Notes under the pieces: model-generated
The model's input: only the letters and a program-made list of their open reading frames with translations
Told to the model about the DNA's origin: nothing
Databases searched by the model: none
Shown: positions 1-6,632 of the stretch, in pieces
Layout of the letters: the number at the start of each line of letters is the position of its first letter
Numbering within the stretch: the first letter of the stretch is position 1
Position numbers and translations under genes: made by a program
Source of the DNA: Eubacteriales bacterium
GTDB taxonomy: Bacteria; Bacillota; Clostridia; Christensenellales; CAG-138
Reading direction: 5' to 3'
Length of the DNA stretch: 8,608 bases
Assembly: GCA_028703645.1 (NCBI GenBank)
Contig: JAQVML010000038.1
Coordinates: 1 to 8,608 of the forward strand

Positions 1-2
1 CG

Positions 3-605
3 ATGTGCGGAAGGTTTTATACGGACTTTGACGACGCGCAGTATCGGGAGATGCTCGCCATGCTCTACCTCACGAGCGAGCGGGACGCGGGCTTACTGAT
101 GCTGAAAAACGGAGAAGTCTTCCCGACGGATCAGGTTGCTGCGCTGGATGCGACCGGTACGCGCGCGATGCGCTGGGGGTTTGCGCGCTTTGACGGCAAG
201 GGGAAAGTGATCAACGCGCGGAGCGAAACCGCGCTGGAGAAAACGATGTTCCGCGCGCCGATGATGACGCAGGCGGGCTTGCCGCAGGCCGGACGATGCC
301 TGATTCCCGCGAGCGCGTATTTTGAATGGGAAACGCGGGACAAGCAAAAGATCAAATATAAACTGCGTCCGGCAGAAGAAGGTCTCTTCACATTTGCGGG
401 ACTTTATCGCTCCGAATCGGGATCGGATACGCCGGTGTTCGTCATCCTCACGGCGCCTGCCTCGGAGGGAATTTCGTTTATTCACGATCGAATGCCGCTG
501 ATTTTGCCGCCGGAACAACGCGAGGCGTGGCTAAATGATGCAACACAGGCCGCGAAGTTGCTGGAAGAGGGCAATCAAGAGTTCGTTTTCGAACCTGCGA
601 GCTAG
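3..605 (+). CDS. SRAP-domain protein (YedK/HMCES family)
   Basis: A complete 200-residue protein of the SOS-response-associated peptidase family. It is known to form a stable thiazolidine crosslink with abasic sites in single-stranded DNA and so shields them from cleavage. The sequence shows the expected key residues: Cys2 in the N-terminal MCGR motif (after Met removal it becomes the crosslinking residue), Asn71 in INARSET, Glu108 in the PASAYFEW motif, and His161 in the IHDRMP motif. Length is close to the bacterial norm (about 200-230). Only two bases lie upstream in the window, but the start is fixed because the catalytic cysteine must be residue 2. The promoter and ribosome site are outside the window. 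No clear terminator follows, and the next gene starts 123 bp downstream with its own ribosome site and possible promoter. Family assignment is firm; the link to SOS regulation is not visible here. Confidence 0.95.
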   Translation: MCGRFYTDFDDAQYREMLAMLYLTSERDAGLLMLKNGEVFPTDQVAALDATGTRAMRWGFARFDGKGKVINARSETALEKTMFRAPMMTQAGLPQAGRCLIPASAYFEWETRDKQKIKYKLRPAEEGLFTFAGLYRSESGSDTPVFVILTAPASEGISFIHDRMPLILPPEQREAWLNDATQAAKLLEEGNQEFVFEPAS

Positions 606-676
606 CAGTTCGCGTTCGCAGGCGTGAACGGACAAATCGTGACAAGAAAAGACAGGAAGCGCGCAATTTCGCTTGA

Positions 677-682
677 TACAAT
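677..682 (+). promoter_or_regulatory. Possible -10 element for the AraC-family gene
   Basis: TACAAT lies 46 bp upstream of the AraC-family start codon. No convincing -35 hexamer stands 16-18 bp upstream. A short inverted repeat (AAGCG at 657-661, CGCTT at 670-674) covers the -35 side and could be an activator or autoregulatory site. This is a weak call based on one hexamer only. Confidence 0.3.
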
Positions 683-728
683 CTTTGCGTAAGGGAAACA
701 GACGGCAAGACGAGCAAAGGAGAAGCAC

Positions 729-1571
729 ATGGAACTGGTCGAGAGCCTCAACCTCGCACTCAAACACATCGAACAGCACTTGATGGATGAGACGGATAGC
801 GAGAAGGCGGCGCGACAGGTTGGCCTCTCGCGCTTCTATCTGGAGCGGACGTTTGCTTCGCTCACAGGTATGAGCGTGAGCGAGTATATCCGCGCGCGCA
901 GGCTCACGTTAGCGGCGCAGGAATTGATTTCCGACGATGCAAAGGTGATCGATCTGGCGCTGAAATACGGCTATGACACGCCGGAGAGCTTCACAAAGGC
1001 GTTCACCCGTTTTCACGGGGTCACGCCATCCAGCGCGCGGCGTATGTGCACCATGCTTCGTTGCCAGAATCCCCTTGCAATATCGATTCAGATGGAGGGT
1101 GCAACAAGAATGGATTACAAGATTGAGGCAATGGATGCGTTTACCGTGGTCGGTGTGGAAGAAAAGTTTCAAATGGACAGCAGCCAGCAGGAGATTCCGA
1201 AGTACTGGGATGATTTTTTCAAAAAAGGGTTACATGAGAAAGTGTGCCCCATGTTCGGCATCTGCTTTGATGCGGACGCAGACGGATATTTTCCGTATAT
1301 GATCGGCGAAGTGCTAAGACCCGGCATGAAAGTGCCGGAAGGCATGCTCACCCACGATATTCCGGCGCATACATGGGCGCGCTTTGCCTGTGTGGGTCCC
1401 ATGCCGGGCGCGATTCAAGCCGTAACGAAACAGATCTACTCTGAGTGGTTGCCGACCAACGGCACCTATGAGGTTGCGCAGTACGTCGAAATCGAAATGT
1501 ATTCTGATGGCGATACCACCGCGAAGGATTATTACAGCGAAGTCTGGATTCCGATCAAGAAGAAAGCGTAA
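729..1571 (+). CDS. AraC-family regulator with GyrI-like effector domain
   Basis: A 280-residue cytoplasmic transcription regulator. The N-terminal part (about residues 8-105) is the AraC double helix-turn-helix. The first helix-turn-helix is near residues 24-45, and the second carries the family signature around 74-104 (IDLALKYGY, then ESFTKAFTRFHGVTP). The C-terminal part (about 128-277) looks like the GyrI/Rob effector-binding domain, ending in a GTYEVAQYVEIEMY strand and an EVWIPIKK tail. This N-HTH, C-effector order matches Rob/SoxS-related and BltR-like multidrug or small-molecule sensors. Family knowledge suggests that it binds a hydrophobic or cationic ligand; the ligand cannot be told from sequence. 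The ATG start is supported by AAAGGAG at 716-722 with 6-nt spacing. It ends 10 bp before a strong terminator and converges on malQ. No target gene such as an efflux pump is seen nearby, so the regulon is unknown. Confidence 0.9.
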   Translation: MELVESLNLALKHIEQHLMDETDSEKAARQVGLSRFYLERTFASLTGMSVSEYIRARRLTLAAQELISDDAKVIDLALKYGYDTPESFTKAFTRFHGVTPSSARRMCTMLRCQNPLAISIQMEGATRMDYKIEAMDAFTVVGVEEKFQMDSSQQEIPKYWDDFFKKGLHEKVCPMFGICFDADADGYFPYMIGEVLRPGMKVPEGMLTHDIPAHTWARFACVGPMPGAIQAVTKQIYSEWLPTNGTYEVAQYVEIEMYSDGDTTAKDYYSEVWIPIKKKA

Positions 1572-1581
1572 CGCGATATCA

Positions 1582-1622
1582 AACAAAAACGGAACCGCCT
1601 GCTTGACGGTTCCGTTTTTGTT
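1582..1622. terminator. Bidirectional rho-independent terminator
   Basis: A perfect inverted repeat has 16-nt arms (1582-1597 and 1607-1622) and a 9-nt loop. The GC core CGGAACCG pairs with CGGTTCCG and is flanked by A-rich and T-rich runs, so either strand yields a GC stem followed by a U tract. It lies between the convergent AraC-family gene (stop at 1571) and malQ (stop at 1636) and can end both transcripts. Confidence 0.93.
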
Positions 1623-1635
1623 ATGCATGGAAGCT

Positions 1636-3120
1636 TTATCTGCCGTACATCTTTGTCATAGTGGCGATTTTCTCAATTAACTCGTCGGTGATTTCGCCGG
1701 GGAGCAGACGCCATTTCCAGTTGTTGCCGCCGAGCGTTCCGGGCGTGTTCATGCGCGCCTCTTTGCCAAGACAGAGATAATCCTGCACCTGCGCTACAAA
1801 CAGATCGGCAACCGACCCCATGCCGCCGCGCAACATGCCAAACACATAGCCCTCCTGCTCGTTTAACCCCAGATAGCGAACGGAAAACGCGGCATCCGCC
1901 GGGTTTGCCTCGTTAAACCAGGAGGCGACGGTTGTGTTATCGTGCGTGCCCGCATAGCAGACGCAATGGCGGGAATAGGTATGCGGCAGATAGTTGCTAG
2001 GTTCCCGCGCGTCAAACGCAAACTGGAGCACTTTCATGCCGGGGAATCCGCTGTTGTTGAGCAACTGCCGTACTTCGTCGGTTAAAAACCCAAGATCCTC
2101 CGCGATGATTTCAAACGCAGGAAACGATTCTTTTAGTAGATCGACAAAGTCCGATCCCGGCCCTTTGACCCACTCGCCGTCGCGCGCGGTCGTGGCGCTG
2201 GCGTCCACGCTCCAATAGGAGGATAACCCGCGAAAATGATCGATGCGAACGCAATCGAACAGCGTGCAGGCGGAGCGCATGCGGCGCATCCACCAGGCGT
2301 AACCGGTCTGTTTCATATAGTCCCAATCATAGATCGGGTTGCCCCAAAGTTGGCCATCCGCCGAAAAATAGTCCGGTGGAACACCCGCGACACAGCGGGG
2401 CCTTCGCTGCTCGTCCAACTGAAACTCCTGCGGCGCGCTCCACACATCCGCCGAGTCGAGCGGAACATAGATTGGCAGATCGCCGACGATCTTGACCTCG
2501 CGCTCGTTCGCATATGCGCGAAGACGGGTCCACTGCTCGTAAAATAGATACTGAACGAATTGATAGAAGCGCATGCTATCGCCTAGCCGCTCCCGCGCGG
2601 CAGAGAGCGCCCAATCTTGTCGCATGCGTACTTCGTAAGGCCAGTTTTCCCAGGCGACGCCGCCGTTTTCGTCCTTGAGCGCCATGAACAGGGCATAATC
2701 ATTGAGCCAGTCCGCGTTCTCGGCGGCAAAGCGGTCGAGCGCCTGCATGCGACCCCAGTCACCTTTCGCGCGCGAAAAAGCCGCGCGAAGCACCGGGAAT
2801 CTCTGCTCAAAAATCGTGCCGTAATCCACCTGCCGTTCGCCATCGCCCCAGCGGATGGATGCGATCCAAGCGCGGTCGAGCAGGCCTTCGTCGGCAAGCG
2901 TATCGAGATCGATGAAGTACGGGTTTCCCGCAAACGCGGAAAACGATTGATAGGGCGAATCGCCATAGCTGGTCGGCCCGAGCGGAAGCACCTGCCAATA
3001 ATGCTGGCCCGCGCGCACGAGCTGATCGACAAAATCATACGCAGCCCGCCCGAACGTGCCGATGCCGTAAGGAGACGGGAGCGATGAAATATGCATCAAA
3101 ATGCCTGAAGAACGTTTCAT
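1636..3120 (-). CDS. malQ: 4-alpha-glucanotransferase (amylomaltase, GH77)
   Basis: Cytoplasmic enzyme that moves alpha-1,4-glucan segments between malto-oligosaccharides, releasing glucose and longer dextrins for phosphorylases. With the ATG at 3120 it has 494 residues, typical of the short bacterial amylomaltases. All three GH77 catalytic acids are visible: nucleophile Asp294 in CVRIDHFRG, acid/base Glu341 in IIAEDLG, and Asp394 in YAGTHDNT. The N-terminal SSGILMHISSLPSPYGIG, the VAGVPPDYFSADGQLWGNP substrate loop and the RMNTPGTLGGNNW motif are also present. The start at 3120 is preferred because GGTGA sits 5 nt upstream (3126-3130). An in-frame GTG at 3129 would add three residues and is the alternative. 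The gene has its own sigma-A promoter and lies downstream of the sugar importer genes, which fits maltodextrin breakdown after uptake. It ends at the shared terminator. Confidence 0.96.
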   Translation of the reverse strand: MKRSSGILMHISSLPSPYGIGTFGRAAYDFVDQLVRAGQHYWQVLPLGPTSYGDSPYQSFSAFAGNPYFIDLDTLADEGLLDRAWIASIRWGDGERQVDYGTIFEQRFPVLRAAFSRAKGDWGRMQALDRFAAENADWLNDYALFMALKDENGGVAWENWPYEVRMRQDWALSAARERLGDSMRFYQFVQYLFYEQWTRLRAYANEREVKIVGDLPIYVPLDSADVWSAPQEFQLDEQRRPRCVAGVPPDYFSADGQLWGNPIYDWDYMKQTGYAWWMRRMRSACTLFDCVRIDHFRGLSSYWSVDASATTARDGEWVKGPGSDFVDLLKESFPAFEIIAEDLGFLTDEVRQLLNNSGFPGMKVLQFAFDAREPSNYLPHTYSRHCVCYAGTHDNTTVASWFNEANPADAAFSVRYLGLNEQEGYVFGMLRGGMGSVADLFVAQVQDYLCLGKEARMNTPGTLGGNNWKWRLLPGEITDELIEKIATMTKMYGR

Positions 3121-3151
3121 AACATTCACCGATTCTCATCATTTTCGTTTC

Positions 3152-3179
3152 ATTATATCGCGTTTTGCCGGTTTCGCAA
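3152..3179 (-). promoter_or_regulatory. Sigma-A promoter of malQ
   Basis: On the minus strand, TTGCGA (3174-3179), a 16-bp spacer and a perfect TATAAT (3152-3157) predict a start near 3145 and a leader of about 25 nt. GAAACG (3146-3151) directly after the -10 resembles the GGAAACG half-site of the LacI operators at 7834-7873, but the right half is poor, so control by the same repressor is only a guess. Confidence 0.75.
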
Positions 3180-3203
3180 TCAAAAAAGCGCAATATTAAA
3201 GAA

Positions 3204-3222
3204 GGGAGAGGGATTCGCTCCC
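3204..3222 (-). terminator. Probable terminator after the permease gene
   Basis: Read on the minus strand, GGGAG (3218-3222) can pair with CTCCC (3204-3208), or GGGA with TCCC around a short GCGAA loop, and a U-rich stretch (TTCTTTAATATT) follows. It lies 23-41 bp after the permease stop and before the malQ promoter. The stem is short and two pairings compete, so it may be leaky and let some transcription reach malQ. Confidence 0.45.
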
Positions 3223-3244
3223 CAAAATACAATACAAAACAAAG

Positions 3245-4087
3245 TTAACCTTTGACCGCGCCCTCGACCACGCCCTTGATGATGTATTTCTGCGCGGTGA
3301 GATAGAACACGACAATGGGAACGATGCTGATGACGATCAGCGCCATGACAGCGCCCAGATCCACGTGACCATAGCTTCCCTGTAGATACTGAATATGGAT
3401 CGGAATGGTCTTGTACTTTGTGCGATCCAGCACCAGATAAGGCAGCAGGTAGTCGTTCCAGATCCACATGATCTCAAGCACGCCGACCGAGATTAAAACC
3501 GGCTTGAGCATGGGAAACACCACGAGGAAAAACGTGCGGAGTGGCCCGCAGCCGTCGATTGCCGCGGCTTCCTCAATCTCTAGCGGGATTCCCTTGACAA
3601 AGCCCGCGAACATAAACACCGCAAGCCCCGCACCGAAGCCGAGATAGATGACGGGTATGGTGTAAGGGGTATCCAAATGCAGCGTGTTGGCGGTCTTTGC
3701 CAGCGTAAACATGACCATCTGGAACGGAACCACCATGGAAAAGACGCAAAGGTAGTAGATGATTCGCGCAAACACGCTGTTGACGCGCGAAATATACCAC
3801 GCCGCCATCGAGGTACAGACGAGAATCAGCGCGGAAGAGGTAATGGTAATGAGCAAGCTATAGCCCGCCGATTTCAGAAACGGGTATTCGCCGAAGTTGA
3901 TGCCGTTAACGTAGTTATCGGTTCCAACATACGACTGCGCGTTTGGAAACGCGAAGGTATCCGTGTTGATCGCGGCGTTGGCCTTAAAGGAATTCATCAG
4001 CACCGTGAAGATCGGCATGAGATAGATCACGCAGACGACGATGAAGACGCCAGTCAGCCATTTTCTTCTTGCGATTTCTTTCTTCAT
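3245..4087 (-). CDS. CUT1 sugar ABC transporter permease (MalG-like)
   Basis: A 280-residue inner-membrane permease of the binding-protein-dependent sugar importer family. About six hydrophobic segments can be seen (near 13-31, 75-97, 108-128, 143-165, 186-208 and 245-264). The cytoplasmic EAA loop that docks on the ATPase is at about 173-195 (EEAAAIDGCG through VVFPMLKP). The C-terminus, YIIKGVVEGAVKG, matches the usual MalG-type ending in AVKG. Its ATG overlaps the stop of the preceding permease by 1 nt (TAATG), so the pair is translationally coupled. AAGGAGG at 4098-4104, inside the upstream gene, gives a rather long 10-nt spacing. Substrate is inferred from the neighbouring binding protein, LacI regulator and malQ: probably maltodextrin or another alpha-glucoside. 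It is likely the last gene of its operon, given the hairpin that follows. Confidence 0.93.
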   Translation of the reverse strand: MKKEIARRKWLTGVFIVVCVIYLMPIFTVLMNSFKANAAINTDTFAFPNAQSYVGTDNYVNGINFGEYPFLKSAGYSLLITITSSALILVCTSMAAWYISRVNSVFARIIYYLCVFSMVVPFQMVMFTLAKTANTLHLDTPYTIPVIYLGFGAGLAVFMFAGFVKGIPLEIEEAAAIDGCGPLRTFFLVVFPMLKPVLISVGVLEIMWIWNDYLLPYLVLDRTKYKTIPIHIQYLQGSYGHVDLGAVMALIVISIVPIVVFYLTAQKYIIKGVVEGAVKG

Positions 4088-5004
4088 TATTGCTGTACCT
4101 CCTTGCTGCGCGTTGCCGAGAACTGAATCAGCGCGATCGTTGCGACGAGCACAAAGAACATGACGGCTTTCGCCTGACCGACGCCGCGCGAGTTGGCGTT
4201 GAGGTAGAAGGTGTTATAGATGTTCAGCGCAAGCATCTCGGTGGATCGAATCACCGTACCGTCTGCCATGAATACAAACGGTTGTCCGCCGTTGAGCACG
4301 AGGTTTTGATCGAATAATTTAAAAGAGTTGGTTAGCGTGAGGAACGTACAGATCGTAATCGATGGCATGATGGTTGGAATCGTGATGTGCCAAAGCGTAT
4401 GCCAGCCGTTTGCACCGTCGATCTTTGCGGCCTCGATCAAATCTCCGGGCACCGATTGGAGCCCCGCGATATAGATGATCATCATATAGCCAATCTGCTG
4501 CCAGGCCATGAGGATAATCAATCCCCAGTAGCCGTATGTAGAGCTCAGCACGATGGATGTGCCGTAGCGAGAGAGAATCCCGTCGAAAATCATTGACCAG
4601 ATGTAGCCGAGCACAATACCGCCAATGAGGTTCGGCATAAAGAACACCGTGCGAAACGTGTTGGAACCCTTGATCCCGCGCGTGAGTGCATAGGCGACCG
4701 CAAACGCGAGCAGGTTGATGACGATCAGCGACACGATCGCGACCATCGCGGTGTATTGAAACGCGTGCATAAAGCTCGCGTCTTGAAAGGCTTTGATATA
4801 GTTACCAATGCCGATCCATTTGGCGTTGCTTGTTGTTGTGAATTTGCAAAAGGACAGATAGATTCCTTTGGCAAAGGGGTAGATAAAGCCGATGCAGAAT
4901 GCGATGAACGTCGGCAACAGAAAGATTGGAAACATTCGCTGAATCGGGCGGCGGATCAGCTTTCCGCTCAGCGCCGCATTGCTTTTTCTTGCTCTGCGTT
5001 TCAT
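4087..5004 (-). CDS. CUT1 sugar ABC transporter permease (MalF-like)
   Basis: A 305-residue inner-membrane permease, partner of the MalG-like protein. A basic N-terminus (MKRRARKSN) precedes about six membrane segments. The EAA loop is clear at about residues 191-214 (EAAKIDGANGW through ITIPTIMP), as required for contact with the ATPase. Start choice: an in-frame GTG at 5046 would add 14 residues, but it begins inside an intercistronic hairpin. The ATG at 5004 has an excellent ribosome site, AAGGGAGG at 5010-5017, 5 nt upstream. The length lacks the long extra periplasmic loop of enterobacterial MalF and fits the shorter Gram-positive type. It lies 98 bp after the binding-protein gene and overlaps the next permease by 1 nt. 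Membership of CUT1 is firm; the exact sugar is inferred from context. Confidence 0.93.
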   Translation of the reverse strand: MKRRARKSNAALSGKLIRRPIQRMFPIFLLPTFIAFCIGFIYPFAKGIYLSFCKFTTTSNAKWIGIGNYIKAFQDASFMHAFQYTAMVAIVSLIVINLLAFAVAYALTRGIKGSNTFRTVFFMPNLIGGIVLGYIWSMIFDGILSRYGTSIVLSSTYGYWGLIILMAWQQIGYMMIIYIAGLQSVPGDLIEAAKIDGANGWHTLWHITIPTIMPSITICTFLTLTNSFKLFDQNLVLNGGQPFVFMADGTVIRSTEMLALNIYNTFYLNANSRGVGQAKAVMFFVLVATIALIQFSATRSKEVQQ

Positions 5005-5009
5005 GGCGA

Positions 5010-5017
5010 CCTCCCTT
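5010..5017 (-). promoter_or_regulatory. Ribosome binding site deciding the MalF-like start
   Basis: AAGGGAGG on the minus strand stands 5 nt from the ATG at 5004. It favours this start over the in-frame GTG at 5046. Confidence 0.85.
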
Positions 5018-5034
5018 GGTGCTATGTGCAGAAG

Positions 5035-5061
5035 GGGGGCGAGCACTTACCACTCGCCCCC
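5035..5061 (-). other. Intercistronic GC-rich hairpin
   Basis: Perfect 9-bp arms (GGGGGCGAG at 5035-5043, CTCGCCCCC at 5053-5061) enclose a 9-nt loop in the 98-bp gap between the binding-protein stop and the first permease. No U tract follows on the transcribed strand, so it is not a classic terminator. By analogy with malE-malF style operons, it probably blocks 3' exonucleases and keeps binding-protein mRNA in excess over permease mRNA. Confidence 0.75.
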
Positions 5062-5102
5062 GCAGAGTTCAACTTCGCTGTGTTAAATCGTGGGAAAAAC
5101 GC

Positions 5103-6452
5103 TTATTGTGCGGCATACTGGGTTGCCCAGCCCTGCACAAACGCGGTTACCACATCATCCCAGCTTCCGCCCGCAGAATACTGCGTCAGAGCTGCGACAA
5201 CGCCTGCGCGCCACGTGTCGACATTCGGCGTGTAGTTAAAGGCCCAGGTGACAACGTATTTGCCCGCGGCAAGCTGCGCGTTGGCATCGTTGAAGAACAC
5301 ATTGGAGGATTCCTTTGCGTTCTTGAACGGGATGGGGCCAAACTGCTCTGCCATCATCGTCGTACCCTCGTCAGAGGTGACAACCCAATTGATGAAGTCG
5401 AGAGTCGCCTGAATGTCTTCGGGAGCGGCTTTGGAGTTGACGGCCCACATATTCTCGGTGCCTGCGCAAACCGCGGCATTGGACTCGCCTTCCACACCGC
5501 AATAGATCGGGATCATGGCGAGGCTATCCGGGCTCATGTTGTACTTCGTGGTGAGGTTGCTGTATTCCCAGGAACCGTTCTGATAAAACACGGCCTGACC
5601 CTGACCAAATTCGGCTTCCGCTTGGTCGCCGGTCGCGGTCGCAAGCTGCGAAGGAGCGGTTGCGGAGTTGTTGATGTACAGATCCCAGATGTTCTTGTAG
5701 TTATCCATGTACTTGCCGGTGATGGTCGCGGGCTGCGAGGTCACGCCGTCATCACGGAACTCATAGAACAGCGGCATGTTGGCCAGATGGCCGGAGAAAC
5801 GCCAGCTGGAGGAGCCGTCCAGACCGGAGGAGGTGAAGGCATCAAAGCCCAGATCCTTGGCGCGTGCGTGGATATCTTCCACGACGGCTTTGAGGGAGGC
5901 AAAGTCGGTGATCTCGGAGAGAGAATGACCGGCCTGCTCCAGCAGCGCGGTGTTGACGATGATGCCGAAGCACTCGTAGCAATAACCGATCGCGGCAACT
6001 TCACCGGTGTCTTTGAAGAGGTTGAAGTCGTTGGTGGTCTGCTGCGCGTAAACATCGGTGCCAGTGAAGTCATAGCAGTAGTCGCCCCAGGTGTCGAGGC
6101 CTGCTTTGTTTCCGCACTGGAACAGCGTCGGGGCTGCTGCGCCCTTGTCCATTTCGGCGGTCAGCGTCTCGGAATAGGTGCCGGAGGCGGCGGTCACGAC
6201 GGTAACCGGTACTCCGGTGAGCGCGGTGTACTTGGCAGCCAGGTCCTGCCATGCGGCATCCGCCTCGGGCTTGAAGTTGAGGTAGTAGACCTTGCCGGCC
6301 GGCGCTGTGGTATCAGCGGCGGGGGCTTCGGTGGCGGCGGCCGCCTGCGTTGCGTCGGGCTCCGCTGCCGTTGCGGCGGGGGCTGCGGTGGTGCATGCAA
6401 AGCACGCAAACGCCATCATGGCAACCAGAATGAGAGCAAATAGCTTTTTCAC
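5103..6452 (-). CDS. Extracellular sugar-binding lipoprotein (SBP family 1)
   Basis: A 449-residue solute-binding protein of the MalE/UgpB class that would capture the sugar outside the cell and hand it to the two permeases. The N-terminus is a lipoprotein signal (MKKLFALILV, hydrophobic to about residue 19) ending in a slightly degenerate lipobox, with Cys20 (or Cys17) the lipidated residue. An Ala/Thr/Pro-rich tether follows (about 21-53), then the binding fold. The conserved family 1 motif around FGQGQAVFYQNGSW (282-295) is present. Six further cysteines (113, 126, 158, 161, 318, 329) are unusual for a surface protein and fit an anaerobe. The start is GTG at 6452, backed by AAAGGGAAGG at 6461-6470 with 8-nt spacing. 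Context (LacI regulator, malQ) suggests malto-oligosaccharides, but binding residues cannot be assigned by eye. Confidence 0.92.
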   Translation of the reverse strand: MKKLFALILVAMMAFACFACTTAAPAATAAEPDATQAAAATEAPAADTTAPAGKVYYLNFKPEADAAWQDLAAKYTALTGVPVTVVTAASGTYSETLTAEMDKGAAAPTLFQCGNKAGLDTWGDYCYDFTGTDVYAQQTTNDFNLFKDTGEVAAIGYCYECFGIIVNTALLEQAGHSLSEITDFASLKAVVEDIHARAKDLGFDAFTSSGLDGSSSWRFSGHLANMPLFYEFRDDGVTSQPATITGKYMDNYKNIWDLYINNSATAPSQLATATGDQAEAEFGQGQAVFYQNGSWEYSNLTTKYNMSPDSLAMIPIYCGVEGESNAAVCAGTENMWAVNSKAAPEDIQATLDFINWVVTSDEGTTMMAEQFGPIPFKNAKESSNVFFNDANAQLAAGKYVVTWAFNYTPNVDTWRAGVVAALTQYSAGGSWDDVVTAFVQGWATQYAAQ

Positions 6453-6486
6453 AGAAATTTCCTTCCCTTTCGTTTTGTATTCTCCA

Positions 6487-6500
6487 GAGCCGGTTGGCTC
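6487..6500. promoter_or_regulatory. Short inverted repeat upstream of the binding-protein gene
   Basis: GAGCC (6487-6491) and GGCTC (6496-6500) form a perfect 5-bp inverted repeat with a 4-nt centre, 35-48 bp before the GTG start. It lacks the central CG of LacI operators and does not match the GGAAACG sites at 7834-7873. It may be a leader hairpin or an unrelated operator. No good promoter was recognised in 6453-6534; TTGAAA occurs on the minus strand just after the tandem repeats, but without a matching -10. Confidence 0.3.
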
Positions 6501-6534
6501 ATAGATTCGTTGTCGCGAGCTTGTTATTTCAATA

Positions 6535-6632
6535 GAATGTAGTATTAAGAATGTAGTATTAAGAATGTAGTATTAAGAATGTAGTATTAAGAATGCAGGT
6601 TTAAGGATGCAGTTTTAAAGATGCAGGCTTAG
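6535..6632. repeat. 14-bp tandem repeat array, seven units
   Basis: Four identical units of GAATGTAGTATTAA (6535-6548, 6549-6562, 6563-6576, 6577-6590) are followed by three diverged ones (6591-6604, 6605-6618, 6619-6632) that keep the ATG-AG-TT-A skeleton. The array fills the space directly after the repressor gene, and its last unit contains the repressor's stop codon (6629-6631). It ends about 82 bp before the binding-protein start. The exact copies lie at the binding-protein end and the worn copies at the lacI end, as expected for recent expansion by slippage. The unit is not self-complementary, so hairpins are unlikely. Confidence 0.95.

Noticed and set aside
2617..3087. 156-codon plus-strand frame opposite malQ
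   Set aside because: It is complementary to a catalytically intact malQ and has no family features of its own.
5005..5046. N-terminal extension of the MalF-like permease from GTG 5046
   Set aside because: The GTG lies inside a strong hairpin, and the ATG at 5004 has a near-perfect ribosome site at ideal spacing.
4926..6443. 505-codon open frame on the plus strand opposite the binding-protein gene
   Set aside because: It is a mirror of the GC-rich, Ala-heavy sense gene. Its product is Gly/Val/Arg-rich without recognisable domains, while the minus-strand protein has a signal peptide, a good ribosome site and operon context.
6453..6534. Search for a second LacI operator or a clear promoter before the binding-protein gene
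   Set aside because: There is no GGAAACG or CGTTTCC half-site here. TTGAAA near the repeats lacks a matching -10 at 16-18 bp, so no promoter is called.
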